This document shows, piece after piece, positions 8,925 to 16,494 of a stretch of DNA of 54,276 nt. Where the stretch lies: positions 1 through 54,276 of the forward strand of contig DATMLO010000236.1 of NCBI GenBank assembly GCA_035570495.1. Direction: 5' to 3'. How positions within the stretch are numbered: position 1 is the stretch's first letter; each line of letters opens with the position of its first letter. The notes below the pieces were generated by a model. The model was not told where the DNA came from, did not search any database, and saw nothing but the letters and a program-made list of their open reading frames with translations. The stretch is from DATARH01 sp035570495 (lineage in GTDB: Bacteria; Pseudomonadota; Alphaproteobacteria; ATCC43930; CGMCC-115725). Position numbers and translations under genes: made by a program.

Positions 8925-9710
8925 ATGCCCGACCTGTTGGAAGCCAAAGAAAACGGTGTGGCCTGGCTGACCCTCAACCGCCCGGAACGCCTGAACGCGC
9001 TGTCGGCCGACATGACCAACGGGCTGACCGAGGCGCTCAACCGGCTCGCCACCGACCGCGAGGTCGGCTGCATCGTGATCACCGGCGCCGGGCGCGGCTG
9101 GTGCGCCGGCGGCGACGTCAAGTCGATGGAGGCGCGCGGCCGCGACCAGACCGTCGAAGACCGCGTCGAGGGATTGCGTCGCTCACACCAACTCCCGCTG
9201 TTGATGCGCAATTGTCCAAAGCCGATTATCGGCATGATCAACGGCCCGGTCGCTGGCGCCGGGCTCGGCTTAGCCCTGGCCTGCGATCTGCGCATCGCCG
9301 CCAAGTCGGCGCGCTTCGGCACCGCCTTTGTGCGCATCGGCTATTCCGGCGATTACGGCGGGACATGGAGCCTGACACGGCTGGTCGGCACCGCCAAGGC
9401 GCGCGAGCTTTATCTGCTTGGCGATGTGATTGACGCCGAGGAAGCGCACCGGCTCGGCATGGTCAACAAGCTCGCCGACGACGACAAGCTCCGCGATGAG
9501 ACGATGACCCTCGCCCGCCGGCTCGCCGATGGCCCGCGCGTCGCGCTCGGCTACATCAAGAAGAATTTGTTCGCCGCCGAGACCGAGCCGTTCCAGACCG
9601 TGCTCGACCTCGAAGCCGAGCACCAGGCACGCTGCGCCTTCACCGAGGACCACAAGGAGGCAGTCGCGGCTTTCAACGAAAAGCGCCGGCCGGTCTTCAA
9701 GGGGCAATGA
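8925..9710 (+). CDS. enoyl-CoA hydratase/isomerase family protein
   Basis: This 261-residue crotonase-fold protein shows LNRPERLNALS at the N-terminus, the oxyanion-hole loop GAGRGWCAGGD (about residues 57-67) and NGPVAGAGLGLALACDLRIAA (second oxyanion element). The usual hydratase Glu pair is not obvious: ARFGTAFVRIGYSGDYGGTW replaces the common Glu-bearing segment. The reaction may therefore be isomerisation or another crotonase chemistry on an acyl-CoA. The RBS is AGGAGAA. A MaoC hydratase follows 4 bases after the stop, forming a two-gene acyl-CoA unit. Confidence 0.92.
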   Translation: MPDLLEAKENGVAWLTLNRPERLNALSADMTNGLTEALNRLATDREVGCIVITGAGRGWCAGGDVKSMEARGRDQTVEDRVEGLRRSHQLPLLMRNCPKPIIGMINGPVAGAGLGLALACDLRIAAKSARFGTAFVRIGYSGDYGGTWSLTRLVGTAKARELYLLGDVIDAEEAHRLGMVNKLADDDKLRDETMTLARRLADGPRVALGYIKKNLFAAETEPFQTVLDLEAEHQARCAFTEDHKEAVAAFNEKRRPVFKGQ

Positions 9711-9714
9711 CGCA

Positions 9715-10173
9715 ATGGCCGGGCTTTATTTCGAGGAGTTCAGCGAGGGGCAGGTCTTCGAGCACGCGATGACCCGCACCGTCACCGAGACGGACAACAT
9801 CCTGTTCACGACAATGACAATGAACCCCCAGCCGCTGCACCTCGACGCCGAATTCGCCAAATCGACCGAATTCGGCCGGCCGCTGGTCAATTCGATCTTC
9901 ACGCTCGGGCTGGTGATCGGCATTTCGGTCGGCGACACAACACTCGGAACCACGGTCGCCAATCTGGGCATGAGTGATGTGCGCTTCCCAAAGCCGGTGT
10001 TCCACGGGGACACGATCCATGCGCGCACGACCGTGATCTCGCTGCGCAAGAGCAAGTCGCGCTCGGACGCTGGGATCGTCGAGTTCGAGCATGTCGGTCT
10101 CAACCAGCGCGACGAGGTCGTCGCGATCTGCCGCCGCGCCGCTTTTATGAAATGCCGGCCAGCCGCTGCGTGA
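9715..10173 (+). CDS. MaoC-like hotdog acyl-CoA dehydratase
   Basis: This 152-residue single-hotdog protein resembles (R)-enoyl-CoA and mesaconyl-CoA hydratases. The catalytic segment reads TMNPQPLHLD, with N37 and H42 in the positions of the D/N-x4-H pair, followed by the substrate-tunnel helix EFGRPLVNSIFTLGL. The start is 4 bases past the crotonase stop, suggesting coupled translation. Both genes are likely to serve one branched or dicarboxylic acyl-CoA route. The argC leader promoter begins immediately after its stop. Confidence 0.92.
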   Translation: MAGLYFEEFSEGQVFEHAMTRTVTETDNILFTTMTMNPQPLHLDAEFAKSTEFGRPLVNSIFTLGLVIGISVGDTTLGTTVANLGMSDVRFPKPVFHGDTIHARTTVISLRKSKSRSDAGIVEFEHVGLNQRDEVVAICRRAAFMKCRPAAA

Positions 10174-10181
10174 TCAACATA

Positions 10182-10210
10182 TTGACGCGGCGCCGGGTCG
10201 GCCATAGTTT
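10182..10210 (+). promoter_or_regulatory. promoter of the argC leader
   Basis: TTGACG at 10182-10187 is followed by a 17-base spacer and TAGTTT at 10205-10210. The predicted start of transcription, six or seven bases on, falls on or next to the ATG at 10217, so the leader ORF would be translated from a leaderless mRNA. The housekeeping-type spacing is good; the -10 is only moderate. Confidence 0.6.
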
Positions 10211-10216
10211 CAGCTG

Positions 10217-10303
10217 ATGACGAGGATCGTGGCAGCTTTGATCGAACGACGTCGACGCGTGGGCGAAGCAGCCTTTGCGCCCGAGGAACCGCGTCGTCAC
10301 TGA
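10217..10303 (+). CDS. putative arginine-rich leader peptide of argC
   Basis: This 28-codon ORF (too short for usual gene calling) starts at or next to the predicted transcription start and ends 26 bases before an intrinsic terminator. Seven codons specify Arg: codon 3, four in a row at codons 11-14 (CGA CGT CGA CGC, inside ERRRRV), and codons 26-27 just before the stop. The next gene is argC. An amino-acid-rich leaderless ORF followed by a terminator ahead of a biosynthetic gene for the same amino acid is the arrangement of ribosome-mediated attenuators, as in rhizobial trpL. The function is inference, because classic attenuators cover Trp, His, Leu, Ile/Val, Thr and Phe rather than Arg. Confidence 0.7.
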   Translation: MTRIVAALIERRRRVGEAAFAPEEPRRH

Positions 10304-10329
10304 CCCAATTCCTCTGCCGAAGACCACCG

Positions 10330-10360
10330 CCCCGCCCGATCTCCTTCCGGCGGGGTTTTT
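10330..10360 (+). terminator. intrinsic terminator between leader and argC
   Basis: The arm CCCCGCC (10330-10336) pairs perfectly with GGCGGGG (10349-10355) around a 12-base loop and is followed at once by TTTTT (10356-10360). It sits after the leader ORF and 20 bases before the argC ATG, so it can only be useful as an attenuator or as a stop for transcripts entering from upstream. Other possible pairings in the leader RNA are GGGCG/CGCCC (10261-10265 with 10278-10282), GAGGAA/TTCCTC (10283-10288 with 10309-10314) and TGGGCG/CGCCCG (10260-10265 with 10333-10338), the last overlapping the terminator arm. Confidence 0.8.
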
Positions 10361-10379
10361 GTTATCAGGGAGCAAGACG

Positions 10380-11306
10380 ATGGCGAGCAACAAACCAAGC
10401 GTGTTTATCGATGGCGAAGCCGGCACCACCGGGCTCGGCATCCGCGCGCGCCTCGACGCATTGTCGTCGGTCGAGCTCAAGAGCCTGCCCGAAGCGCACC
10501 GCAAAGATCCCGCCGCGCGGCGGGATATCATGGCTGAGGTCGACGCTGTGATCCTCTGCCTGCCGGACGATGCCGCGAGGGAATCCGCCGCGCTTGCCGA
10601 CAGCCTCGGCAATGCGGCGCCCAAGCTCCTCGACGCCAGCACCGCGCATCGCGTCGACCCGCTCTGGGAATACGGCTTTCCGGAGATGGTCGCGGGCCAA
10701 AGCGAGCGCATCGCCAGCTCGGCCAGGGTCGCCAACCCCGGCTGCTATCCCACCGGAGCGATCGGCCTCATCCGGCCGCTGGTCGATGCCGGGATCATGC
10801 CGCCAGACTATCCGGTGACGATCAACGCGGTGAGCGGCTATTCGGGCGGCGGCAAGTCGATGATCGCGGCGCACGACCACGACCACGGCCCGGCCTTCGA
10901 GCTCTACGCGCTCGGCCTCGAGCATAAGCACATCCCCGAGATCGAGAAATATTGTGGTCTGACGAGCCGGCCGATCTTTGTGCCCTCGGTCGGGCATTTC
11001 CGGCAGGGGATGCTGGTGTCGGTGCCGCTGCATCTCGACACGCTGACGGGCAAGCCAAGCGGCGCCGATCTGCGCGCGGTGCTCGCCGAGCGCTACGCCG
11101 GGTGTGAATTCGTGAGCGCGGTCGACGCGGAAGCGAACGGCAAATTGGAGCCTGAAGCGTTCAAGGACACCAACAAGCTCGAATTGGCGGTCTACGCCAA
11201 CGACGCGCGCCGCCAGGCCGTGCTCGTCGCGCGGCTCGACAATCTCGGCAAGGGCGCGTCGGGCGCAGCGGTGCAGAACCTGCAGCTGATGCTGGGTCTG
11301 AATTAG
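10380..11306 (+). CDS. argC: N-acetyl-gamma-glutamyl-phosphate reductase
   Basis: ArgC reduces N-acetylglutamyl phosphate to the semialdehyde with NADPH in arginine synthesis. The 308-residue length and features match the short ArgC type: the nucleotide loop DGEAGTTGLGIR near the N-terminus, nucleophile C122 in NPGCYPT, and catalytic H206 in PSVGHFRQG. The start follows GGGAGCAAGACG. Two further genes follow closely (9- and 6-base gaps), so the same leader may control them. No other arg gene lies in the window. Confidence 0.96.
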   Translation: MASNKPSVFIDGEAGTTGLGIRARLDALSSVELKSLPEAHRKDPAARRDIMAEVDAVILCLPDDAARESAALADSLGNAAPKLLDASTAHRVDPLWEYGFPEMVAGQSERIASSARVANPGCYPTGAIGLIRPLVDAGIMPPDYPVTINAVSGYSGGGKSMIAAHDHDHGPAFELYALGLEHKHIPEIEKYCGLTSRPIFVPSVGHFRQGMLVSVPLHLDTLTGKPSGADLRAVLAERYAGCEFVSAVDAEANGKLEPEAFKDTNKLELAVYANDARRQAVLVARLDNLGKGASGAAVQNLQLMLGLN

Positions 11307-11315
11307 GTCACGCCA

Positions 11316-11795
11316 ATGCTCATCCGGCCGGCACGGCAGATCGATCTCGACCTGCTATGGGAATTCCTCACGATGGCCGCTTATGAGCCGAGCGTCGAAG
11401 CGGCAAAGGCCGTGCCTTTTGTCGCAACCCATTTGACGGGCTGGCAGCGCGCCAGCGATTTCGGTTTTGTCGCCGAGACCGACAGTGTGGCGGCCGGTGC
11501 CGCCTGGGCACGGCACATCCCGGCGGAGGACAATCCGTTCCACATCGATGACCGCTCGCCCGTGGTCACCATCGCGGTTCGCGATGGGGCGCGCGGCAAG
11601 GGTATCGGCGAGACGTTGTTGCGCGCGTTGATCGACGAAGCCATCGCCCGCGGCGTCCGCTTGTCACTCGATGTGCGCGAAACCAACCCGGCGATGCGGC
11701 TTTACGAGCGGCTCGGCTTCCGCCGGGTTCCGGGTCGGGAAGTTCGCAACCGCGTCGGCACCATGTCGTTTGGCATGGTGTACGGCGGACTGTAG
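11316..11795 (+). CDS. GNAT family N-acetyltransferase
   Basis: This 159-residue GCN5-related acetyltransferase has the acetyl-CoA loop in motif A at about residues 93-100 (RDGARGKGIGETLL), then LDVRETNPAMRLYERLGFRRV, the usual motif B with the Tyr that acts as general acid. The acceptor is not identifiable. It follows argC by 9 bases on the same strand, so it is probably read from the attenuated argC transcript, though a role in arginine metabolism is not shown by the sequence. Confidence 0.9.
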   Translation: MLIRPARQIDLDLLWEFLTMAAYEPSVEAAKAVPFVATHLTGWQRASDFGFVAETDSVAAGAAWARHIPAEDNPFHIDDRSPVVTIAVRDGARGKGIGETLLRALIDEAIARGVRLSLDVRETNPAMRLYERLGFRRVPGREVRNRVGTMSFGMVYGGL

Positions 11796-11801
11796 GCGGG
11801 C

Positions 11802-12632
11802 ATGATGCTGACCAAACCCATCCCGTCGACCGGCGAACAAATCCCGGTTGTCGGTCTCGGCACCTGGCCGGTCTTCGATGTCGACATGGACGAGGCGGCG
11901 CGCCGGCCGTTGCGCGAGGTCGTACGGCGGCTCGTCGACGCCGGCCGCACGATGATCGACACCTCGCCAATGTATGGCCGCAGCGAGGGCGTTACCGGTG
12001 ACCTCGTCACCGAGCTGGGCCTGCACGGCAAGGTCTTCCTCGCCACCAAGGTGTGGGTGAGCGGCCGCGAGCGTGGCATCGAGCAGATGGCGCGCTCGGC
12101 CCGGCTGACGCAGGCGCCGGTCATCGATCTGATGCAGATCCACAACCTCCTCGATTGGCGCACGCATCTGGCGACCTTGCGCGGCATGAAGGCCGACGGG
12201 CGGCTGCGCTATATCGGCATCACGCATTACACGACGCATTCGCTCGGCGAGCTCGCCCGAATTCTCGACACCGAAGACGGAATCGATTTCGTCCAGTGTG
12301 GCTATTCGCTGGCGACGCGCGAGGCCGAGAAGCGGCTCTTCCCGGTCTGTGTGGCGCGCGGAGTCGCGGTGATCGTCAACCAGCCGCTGGAGCGCGGCAC
12401 CCTGTTCCGCGCGGTGCGCGGCAAGCCGTTGCCCGATTGGGCCGCCGAATTCGACTGCGCGAGCTGGGCGGAACTCTTCCTCAAATACCTGATCGCCGAG
12501 CCGGCGGTGACCGTGGCGATCCCCGCCACCAACAAACCGGAACACATGGCGGACAATCTCAAGGCCGGGTCCGGCCGCCTCCCCGACCCGCGGCAGCGTG
12601 AGCAGATCAGGCGCTGGTGGGATTCGCTCTAG
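11802..12632 (+). CDS. aldo/keto reductase
   Basis: This 276-residue TIM-barrel oxidoreductase has the complete catalytic tetrad D53, Y58 (DTSPMYGRSE), K83 (LATKVW) and H114 (MQIHNL). The NADPH-binding C-terminal segment (VAIPATNKPEHMADNLKA) is also normal. It reduces carbonyl substrates in the cytoplasm; the specific substrate is unknown. It is the third gene of the argC-GNAT-AKR run, with 6 bases after the GNAT stop. Two ATG codons open the reading frame and either could be used. Confidence 0.93.
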   Translation: MMLTKPIPSTGEQIPVVGLGTWPVFDVDMDEAARRPLREVVRRLVDAGRTMIDTSPMYGRSEGVTGDLVTELGLHGKVFLATKVWVSGRERGIEQMARSARLTQAPVIDLMQIHNLLDWRTHLATLRGMKADGRLRYIGITHYTTHSLGELARILDTEDGIDFVQCGYSLATREAEKRLFPVCVARGVAVIVNQPLERGTLFRAVRGKPLPDWAAEFDCASWAELFLKYLIAEPAVTVAIPATNKPEHMADNLKAGSGRLPDPRQREQIRRWWDSL

Positions 12633-12644
12633 CGGCTTGTCGAA

Positions 12645-12863
12645 CTAGCGGTGCAGCCCCGGCATGGTGCCCTGCATGCGCATCATGCGATCCATCTGCG
12701 ACGTGTCGACCGTCACCGGCTGGGAGGGCGGCAGCCAATCCTTGTTGGGTGTCGCCGCGATATCATCCATTCGCGTCTGCATCGCCGATACCCAGTATCG
12801 CTGCGCCGCATTGTACGCCACGAACCCGATCCCGAGCGCGACAACGAACATCAGCCCCTTCAT
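12645..12863 (-). CDS. small membrane-anchored protein, unknown
   Basis: The 72-residue product starts MKGLMFVVALGIGFVAYNA: one N-terminal hydrophobic segment then a soluble tail ending in MDRMMRMQGTMPGLHR, which is unusually rich in Met (six in 16 residues). It is likely to be an inner-membrane anchor with a periplasmic tail. Met-rich tails can bind copper, but that is speculation. ATG was preferred to the upstream in-frame TTG. It is convergent with the aldo/keto reductase. Confidence 0.6.
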   Translation of the reverse strand: MKGLMFVVALGIGFVAYNAAQRYWVSAMQTRMDDIAATPNKDWLPPSQPVTVDTSQMDRMMRMQGTMPGLHR

Positions 12864-12943
12864 GGCGGCCAACCCCGCGAGTTGCAGAAGCGGCAGACGC
12901 TACGCGCGGGTCGGTAAACCGGAGATTGATATTCGCGGGCTTT

Positions 12944-13999
12944 CTAGACGATCGCCGCGACCGCCGCGAACAGTGCCGCGACCTCGGCTTTACCGACGCC
13001 GCGGGTGATGAACACCAGCCGGGAGCGCCGATCGTCGTCGGGCCACGCCTGCAGCTCGATCGGCCGGTGCGCGGTGTGCTGCACGGCGTGGACAACCACC
13101 GGGCCTTTCGCGCCCTCGACCGCGATGATGCCTTTGACCCGCAGCAGATCGGCGCCGCGCAGCGCGGTCAGCACCGCCATCACCTGCTCAAACGCGGGCC
13201 AGCGCAGCGGCTTGTCGAACATCAGCACAAAGCTGTCGATGCCGTGGCTGTGCGCATGTGCATGGTCGTGTTCGGGGATGCGCACCGGCAAATCGAGCCG
13301 TTCGTCGAGCAGATAGGCCGGGTCGATCGCCCCGTTTACCGAGCGCTCAACCGGCGCGGCAGTCAACGCGGTAATTTGTTCGACTAAAAACGAAGGATCG
13401 ACCAGATCGGTCTTGGTCAGCACGATGCGGTCGGCGAGGGCGATCTGCTCGCGCGCCTCGGGCGCCGAGGCGAGGTTGCGCATGCCGTTCGGCGCGTCGA
13501 TCACCGCGATCATCGCCTGCAGGTGAAATTCCTGGCCGAGCGCGCGGTCACTGGCGAAGGTCTGCAACAGCGGGCCGGGATCGGCAAGGCCGCTCGTCTC
13601 GATCACGACGCGCTGAAAGCTCGGCACCGCGCCGCGCGCGCGGTCGGCGAAGAGCGTGCGCAGAGTCTCCTGCAAGTCGCTGCGTGCGAGGCAGCATAGA
13701 CAGCCATTGCCGAGCAGCACCGTGGCATCGCTCGACGCCCGCAGCAGCGCGTCGTCGATGCCGACCTCGCCGTATTCGTTGATGATGAGTGCGGTATTGG
13801 CGCCCTCGGGCGATTCGAGGAGCGCGCGGATCAGCGTCGTCTTGCCCGCGCCGAGAAACCCGGTGACGATCGACACTGGTAGCCGCGTGCCGCGCGGCCG
13901 CCGCTGTGCCTGGCCAAACGGACTCGCGCCGCGGCCCGCGAAAAGCTTCGAGATGGGGTCTTTCGCGCGGAGATCGCTCAGAAATCCATCTCCAAGCAA
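12944..13999 (-). CDS. CobW/COG0523 metal-chaperone GTPase
   Basis: This 351-residue G3E GTPase has the P-loop GFLGAGKTT (residues 47-55), the metal motif GNGCLCC (97-103, CxCC), TKTD for guanine binding, and a His-rich spacer EHDHAHAHSHG before the C-terminal CobW_C domain. Such proteins deliver Zn, Co or other metals to client proteins. Sequence alone does not tell which; the His stretch favours Zn, Co or Ni. The TTG start overlaps the upstream LVIVD gene by 22 bases; a slightly shorter start is possible. The overlap suggests the two products are made together. Confidence 0.93.
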   Translation of the reverse strand: MLGDGFLSDLRAKDPISKLFAGRGASPFGQAQRRPRGTRLPVSIVTGFLGAGKTTLIRALLESPEGANTALIINEYGEVGIDDALLRASSDATVLLGNGCLCCLARSDLQETLRTLFADRARGAVPSFQRVVIETSGLADPGPLLQTFASDRALGQEFHLQAMIAVIDAPNGMRNLASAPEAREQIALADRIVLTKTDLVDPSFLVEQITALTAAPVERSVNGAIDPAYLLDERLDLPVRIPEHDHAHAHSHGIDSFVLMFDKPLRWPAFEQVMAVLTALRGADLLRVKGIIAVEGAKGPVVVHAVQHTAHRPIELQAWPDDDRRSRLVFITRGVGKAEVAALFAAVAAIV

Positions 14000-15201
14000 T
14001 AAAGCCCACCGACAAATCGGTCGACCGTGTAGACGATGCCGCGATCGTCGATGAACACGTCATTCAGCTGACACGAGCCAAACGGCGCGCCCGGCACCTC
14101 GGGCACGAAATAGGCCACTTCCTTGGGCTGATACGGGTTGCCGAGGTCGAACGCGCGCAAGCCGCCGTTGAAGAAAGTGCCGAAGACGAACTGGTCAGAT
14201 TTGTAGCAGCCCTCTTTTGGCAAATTCTCCCACAAATTATGTGCCCCGAACCTGCCGCCGCGACGGGAGAACACATCGACCGGGGGCATCGGGCAGGTGG
14301 CGATCGGCGTCGGATTGTCCTCGGCGCGGTTGTCGACGATCCACACCAGCTTCGGCCAGTCGGCGCCGTCATTGCGCACGCATTCGTCACTGACGACGAG
14401 CAGGTCGCGCTCAAAAAATGGCACGACAGTATGGGTGAAGCCGTCATTCGGCGGGTGGTAGTCCCAGCGCGCGACCATCTTGGGATGCGCCTGGTCGGCG
14501 ATGTCGAGCACGATCAGCCCACCGTCGAGATAGCCCATGTAAACCCGGTCGGGCCGCTCGGGATAGACGTTGGTGTTGTGCGGGCGAAAGCCGCTATCGG
14601 TGCCGTCGGGATGCCGTTTCAGCGGCCCCTCGTTGTCGCCGCGCTGCTGCCCAGGAAGCCACCAACGGCCGGTCTCGGTCGGCTTAGACGGGTTCGACAC
14701 ATCGATCGCCCGGTAGAACTGGTCGTCCTTGGGGTGCGACGGGCTGAAATCGGGCGCACCCGCCGACATATGGATGGTCTTGCCATCGGTGAACCACAGC
14801 TGGTGCACACCGCGCGATTCCGGCCCGGAGCAGTCGAAAAAGCTGATGCTCTTCGGGTTTTCCGGGGTCGAGATGTCGAACAGCTCAAACCCCGCGGGCT
14901 TTAGCCCGGGTTCCTTGGTCTGGTAGGCGACCGCCAGCATATCGCCGACCGTCTCCAGCGAGTTGGAGCGCATATGCGACTGCGGCAAATCTTGGCGCGC
15001 GACGATCTTCGGGTTTTTCGGGTCGGTGACGTCGACCGCGGTGAAATTTTTCGGCGCGCTTTCATGCGCGAGCCACAGGATGCGGCGACCATCCTTCGCC
15101 AGCTGCATCGACATGCCCTCGCCGATGCCGCCAAACCCGTCGAGCGAATTATGCGAGAGGAGCTTGAAGTTCCAGATCATCGAATTGTCGGTCACGGGCA
15201 T
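13978..15201 (-). CDS. LVIVD-repeat beta-propeller protein
   Basis: The 407-residue protein shows repeated units of the form GGLIVLDIADQAHPKMVARWD, GFELFDISTPENPKSI and GGLRAFDLGNPYQPKEVAYF, about 45-60 residues apart, as in LVIVD/choice-of-anchor propellers. There is no signal peptide, so it is cytoplasmic as read. Conserved His and Asp residues (FRPHNTNVY, GFTHTVVPFF, FGAHNLWEN) are arranged as in metal-binding propellers distantly like selenium-binding proteins. A CobW metal GTPase is encoded directly downstream with overlap, which supports a metalloprotein. The start is preceded by GGAGGAGACGA. Confidence 0.85.
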   Translation of the reverse strand: MPVTDNSMIWNFKLLSHNSLDGFGGIGEGMSMQLAKDGRRILWLAHESAPKNFTAVDVTDPKNPKIVARQDLPQSHMRSNSLETVGDMLAVAYQTKEPGLKPAGFELFDISTPENPKSISFFDCSGPESRGVHQLWFTDGKTIHMSAGAPDFSPSHPKDDQFYRAIDVSNPSKPTETGRWWLPGQQRGDNEGPLKRHPDGTDSGFRPHNTNVYPERPDRVYMGYLDGGLIVLDIADQAHPKMVARWDYHPPNDGFTHTVVPFFERDLLVVSDECVRNDGADWPKLVWIVDNRAEDNPTPIATCPMPPVDVFSRRGGRFGAHNLWENLPKEGCYKSDQFVFGTFFNGGLRAFDLGNPYQPKEVAYFVPEVPGAPFGSCQLNDVFIDDRGIVYTVDRFVGGLYCLEMDF

Positions 15202-15225
15202 TCGTCTCCTCCGGGAAGTTTGGTG

Positions 15226-15519
15226 TTATTCGGGGTCGTGCCGCAGCTCGTGTTCGAGCGGGCTGTTGGTGAGTTCCGAGACTGCGCGCACTGCGGCGCG
15301 CGCGATGCGCCACACCGCGTCGTTGGCGCTCGCGGCCTGCAGCGCGATCGTGTTGGCAGCCTCCGGCACTGCTGGGCGTTGCGGGTCGACGACCGCCACC
15401 TGCCAGCCGCCGTCATCGGCGCGCGCCTCCAATTCGAGGCTGCGCCCCGGCAAATGGATGCGCGCGACACCCTCGCGACTGGTGGAAATCTCGATCCGAT
15501 ACTGCATCGCCGCGACCAT
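15226..15519 (-). CDS. small uncharacterised protein upstream of LVIVD gene
   Basis: The 97-residue protein starts MVAAMQYRIEIS, with GAAGAGG seven bases before the ATG. It reads as a small alpha/beta protein: two beta-like segments (YRIEISTSREGVARIHL, WQVAVVDP) then a helix (NDAVWRIARAAVRAVSELTNS). No signal, membrane segment or known motif is visible. Lying 24 bases upstream of the LVIVD gene on the same strand, it is probably the first gene of that operon. I do not recognise the family. Confidence 0.65.
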   Translation of the reverse strand: MVAAMQYRIEISTSREGVARIHLPGRSLELEARADDGGWQVAVVDPQRPAVPEAANTIALQAASANDAVWRIARAAVRAVSELTNSPLEHELRHDPE

Positions 15520-15581
15520 ACCCAATCCTCTTCCGAAGTCCATGCAACTGATGGCTGAACGACGGAAGGATGGCGGTGGTT

Positions 15582-16436
15582 CTAGGCAAATCGCGGGCGG
15601 CGCCTCACCGGCGGCACCAGATAGTCGCGGGTTAGCCCGGCGACCAGCACGATCACACTAAAGGCGAAAACGATAACCGCCGGCCGCACCCCGGTCTGCA
15701 GCGAGAAATCGGCCTGCAACACGCGCGTCAACGGCGCGTGGAAGGCGAGGTTGAAATAGACCGCCTCGCCGAGCCCGGTGAGCACCGTCGCGACCGCACC
15801 GAGCCCAGCGACCCAGCCCAGCGGCAGGCGGCCGCGCACCGCAAATTGCGACGCCAGCAGCCGGTAGCCCATCAGCCAGACAAAAATCCCGTCGGCAATC
15901 GTCGGCTCCCACTGCTCGAGCTTTGACTGCATCGAATAATGGATGAGGCCAAGCGCGCAGATCACATAGACGAGACGGTGCAGCGTCTGCCATTTGCGGC
16001 CCAGCCGGCGAACCATCTTATCGGTCGAGGTGGCGGCCAGCGCCGCCAGTCCGCACAGCGCGATAAAGCCGATCGTCAGATAGATGCGCTTCACGATCTC
16101 GCTCGCCACGGTGAGGAGATTGAAGTTCTCGTCGGCGATGAAGAGCGTGAAATGCAGCAGAACATAGGCGAAGGCCGCGACCCCAACCATCCGGCGCACC
16201 AGGATCAGCCGTTGCCAGATGAGGATCGCTTTCAACGGTGTGATCGCCAGCGCGATCAGGATCAGGCGGATCGTCCATAATCCCTGCTGGTGGATCGCCT
16301 CCGTCAGGGGACGCGCGCCGAGATTGTTCGTAATGGCCGCGAACAGCGTCCAACTCGCCGGCAGAAAGAGCGCGGCGAACACCACCAGCTTAAGCGGTGC
16401 CAACTTGCCGCTGTAGTCGTTCCAGGGAAGCTTCAT
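15582..16436 (-). CDS. MsrQ-like haem-binding membrane protein
   Basis: The 284-residue polytopic protein has the ferric-reductase-like transmembrane core. Three haem-ligand histidines known from MsrQ/YedZ are present as H95 (YVLLHFTLF), H153 (WQTLHRLVYV) and H166 (LGLIHYSMQ), and ITPLKAIL plus RRMVGVAAFAYVLLH match the family. MsrQ passes quinone-derived electrons to MsrP, a periplasmic molybdoenzyme that repairs oxidised methionine. The protein is longer than E. coli MsrQ, with two extra hydrophobic C-terminal segments. No msrP is adjacent or elsewhere in the window. Confidence 0.85.
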   Translation of the reverse strand: MKLPWNDYSGKLAPLKLVVFAALFLPASWTLFAAITNNLGARPLTEAIHQQGLWTIRLILIALAITPLKAILIWQRLILVRRMVGVAAFAYVLLHFTLFIADENFNLLTVASEIVKRIYLTIGFIALCGLAALAATSTDKMVRRLGRKWQTLHRLVYVICALGLIHYSMQSKLEQWEPTIADGIFVWLMGYRLLASQFAVRGRLPLGWVAGLGAVATVLTGLGEAVYFNLAFHAPLTRVLQADFSLQTGVRPAVIVFAFSVIVLVAGLTRDYLVPPVRRRPRFA

Positions 16437-16494
16437 GTTTCACCCGCCGTTCCCGGGACCGGCCTTCCGGCGGCCCCGGAGTAACGCCGGTAAT

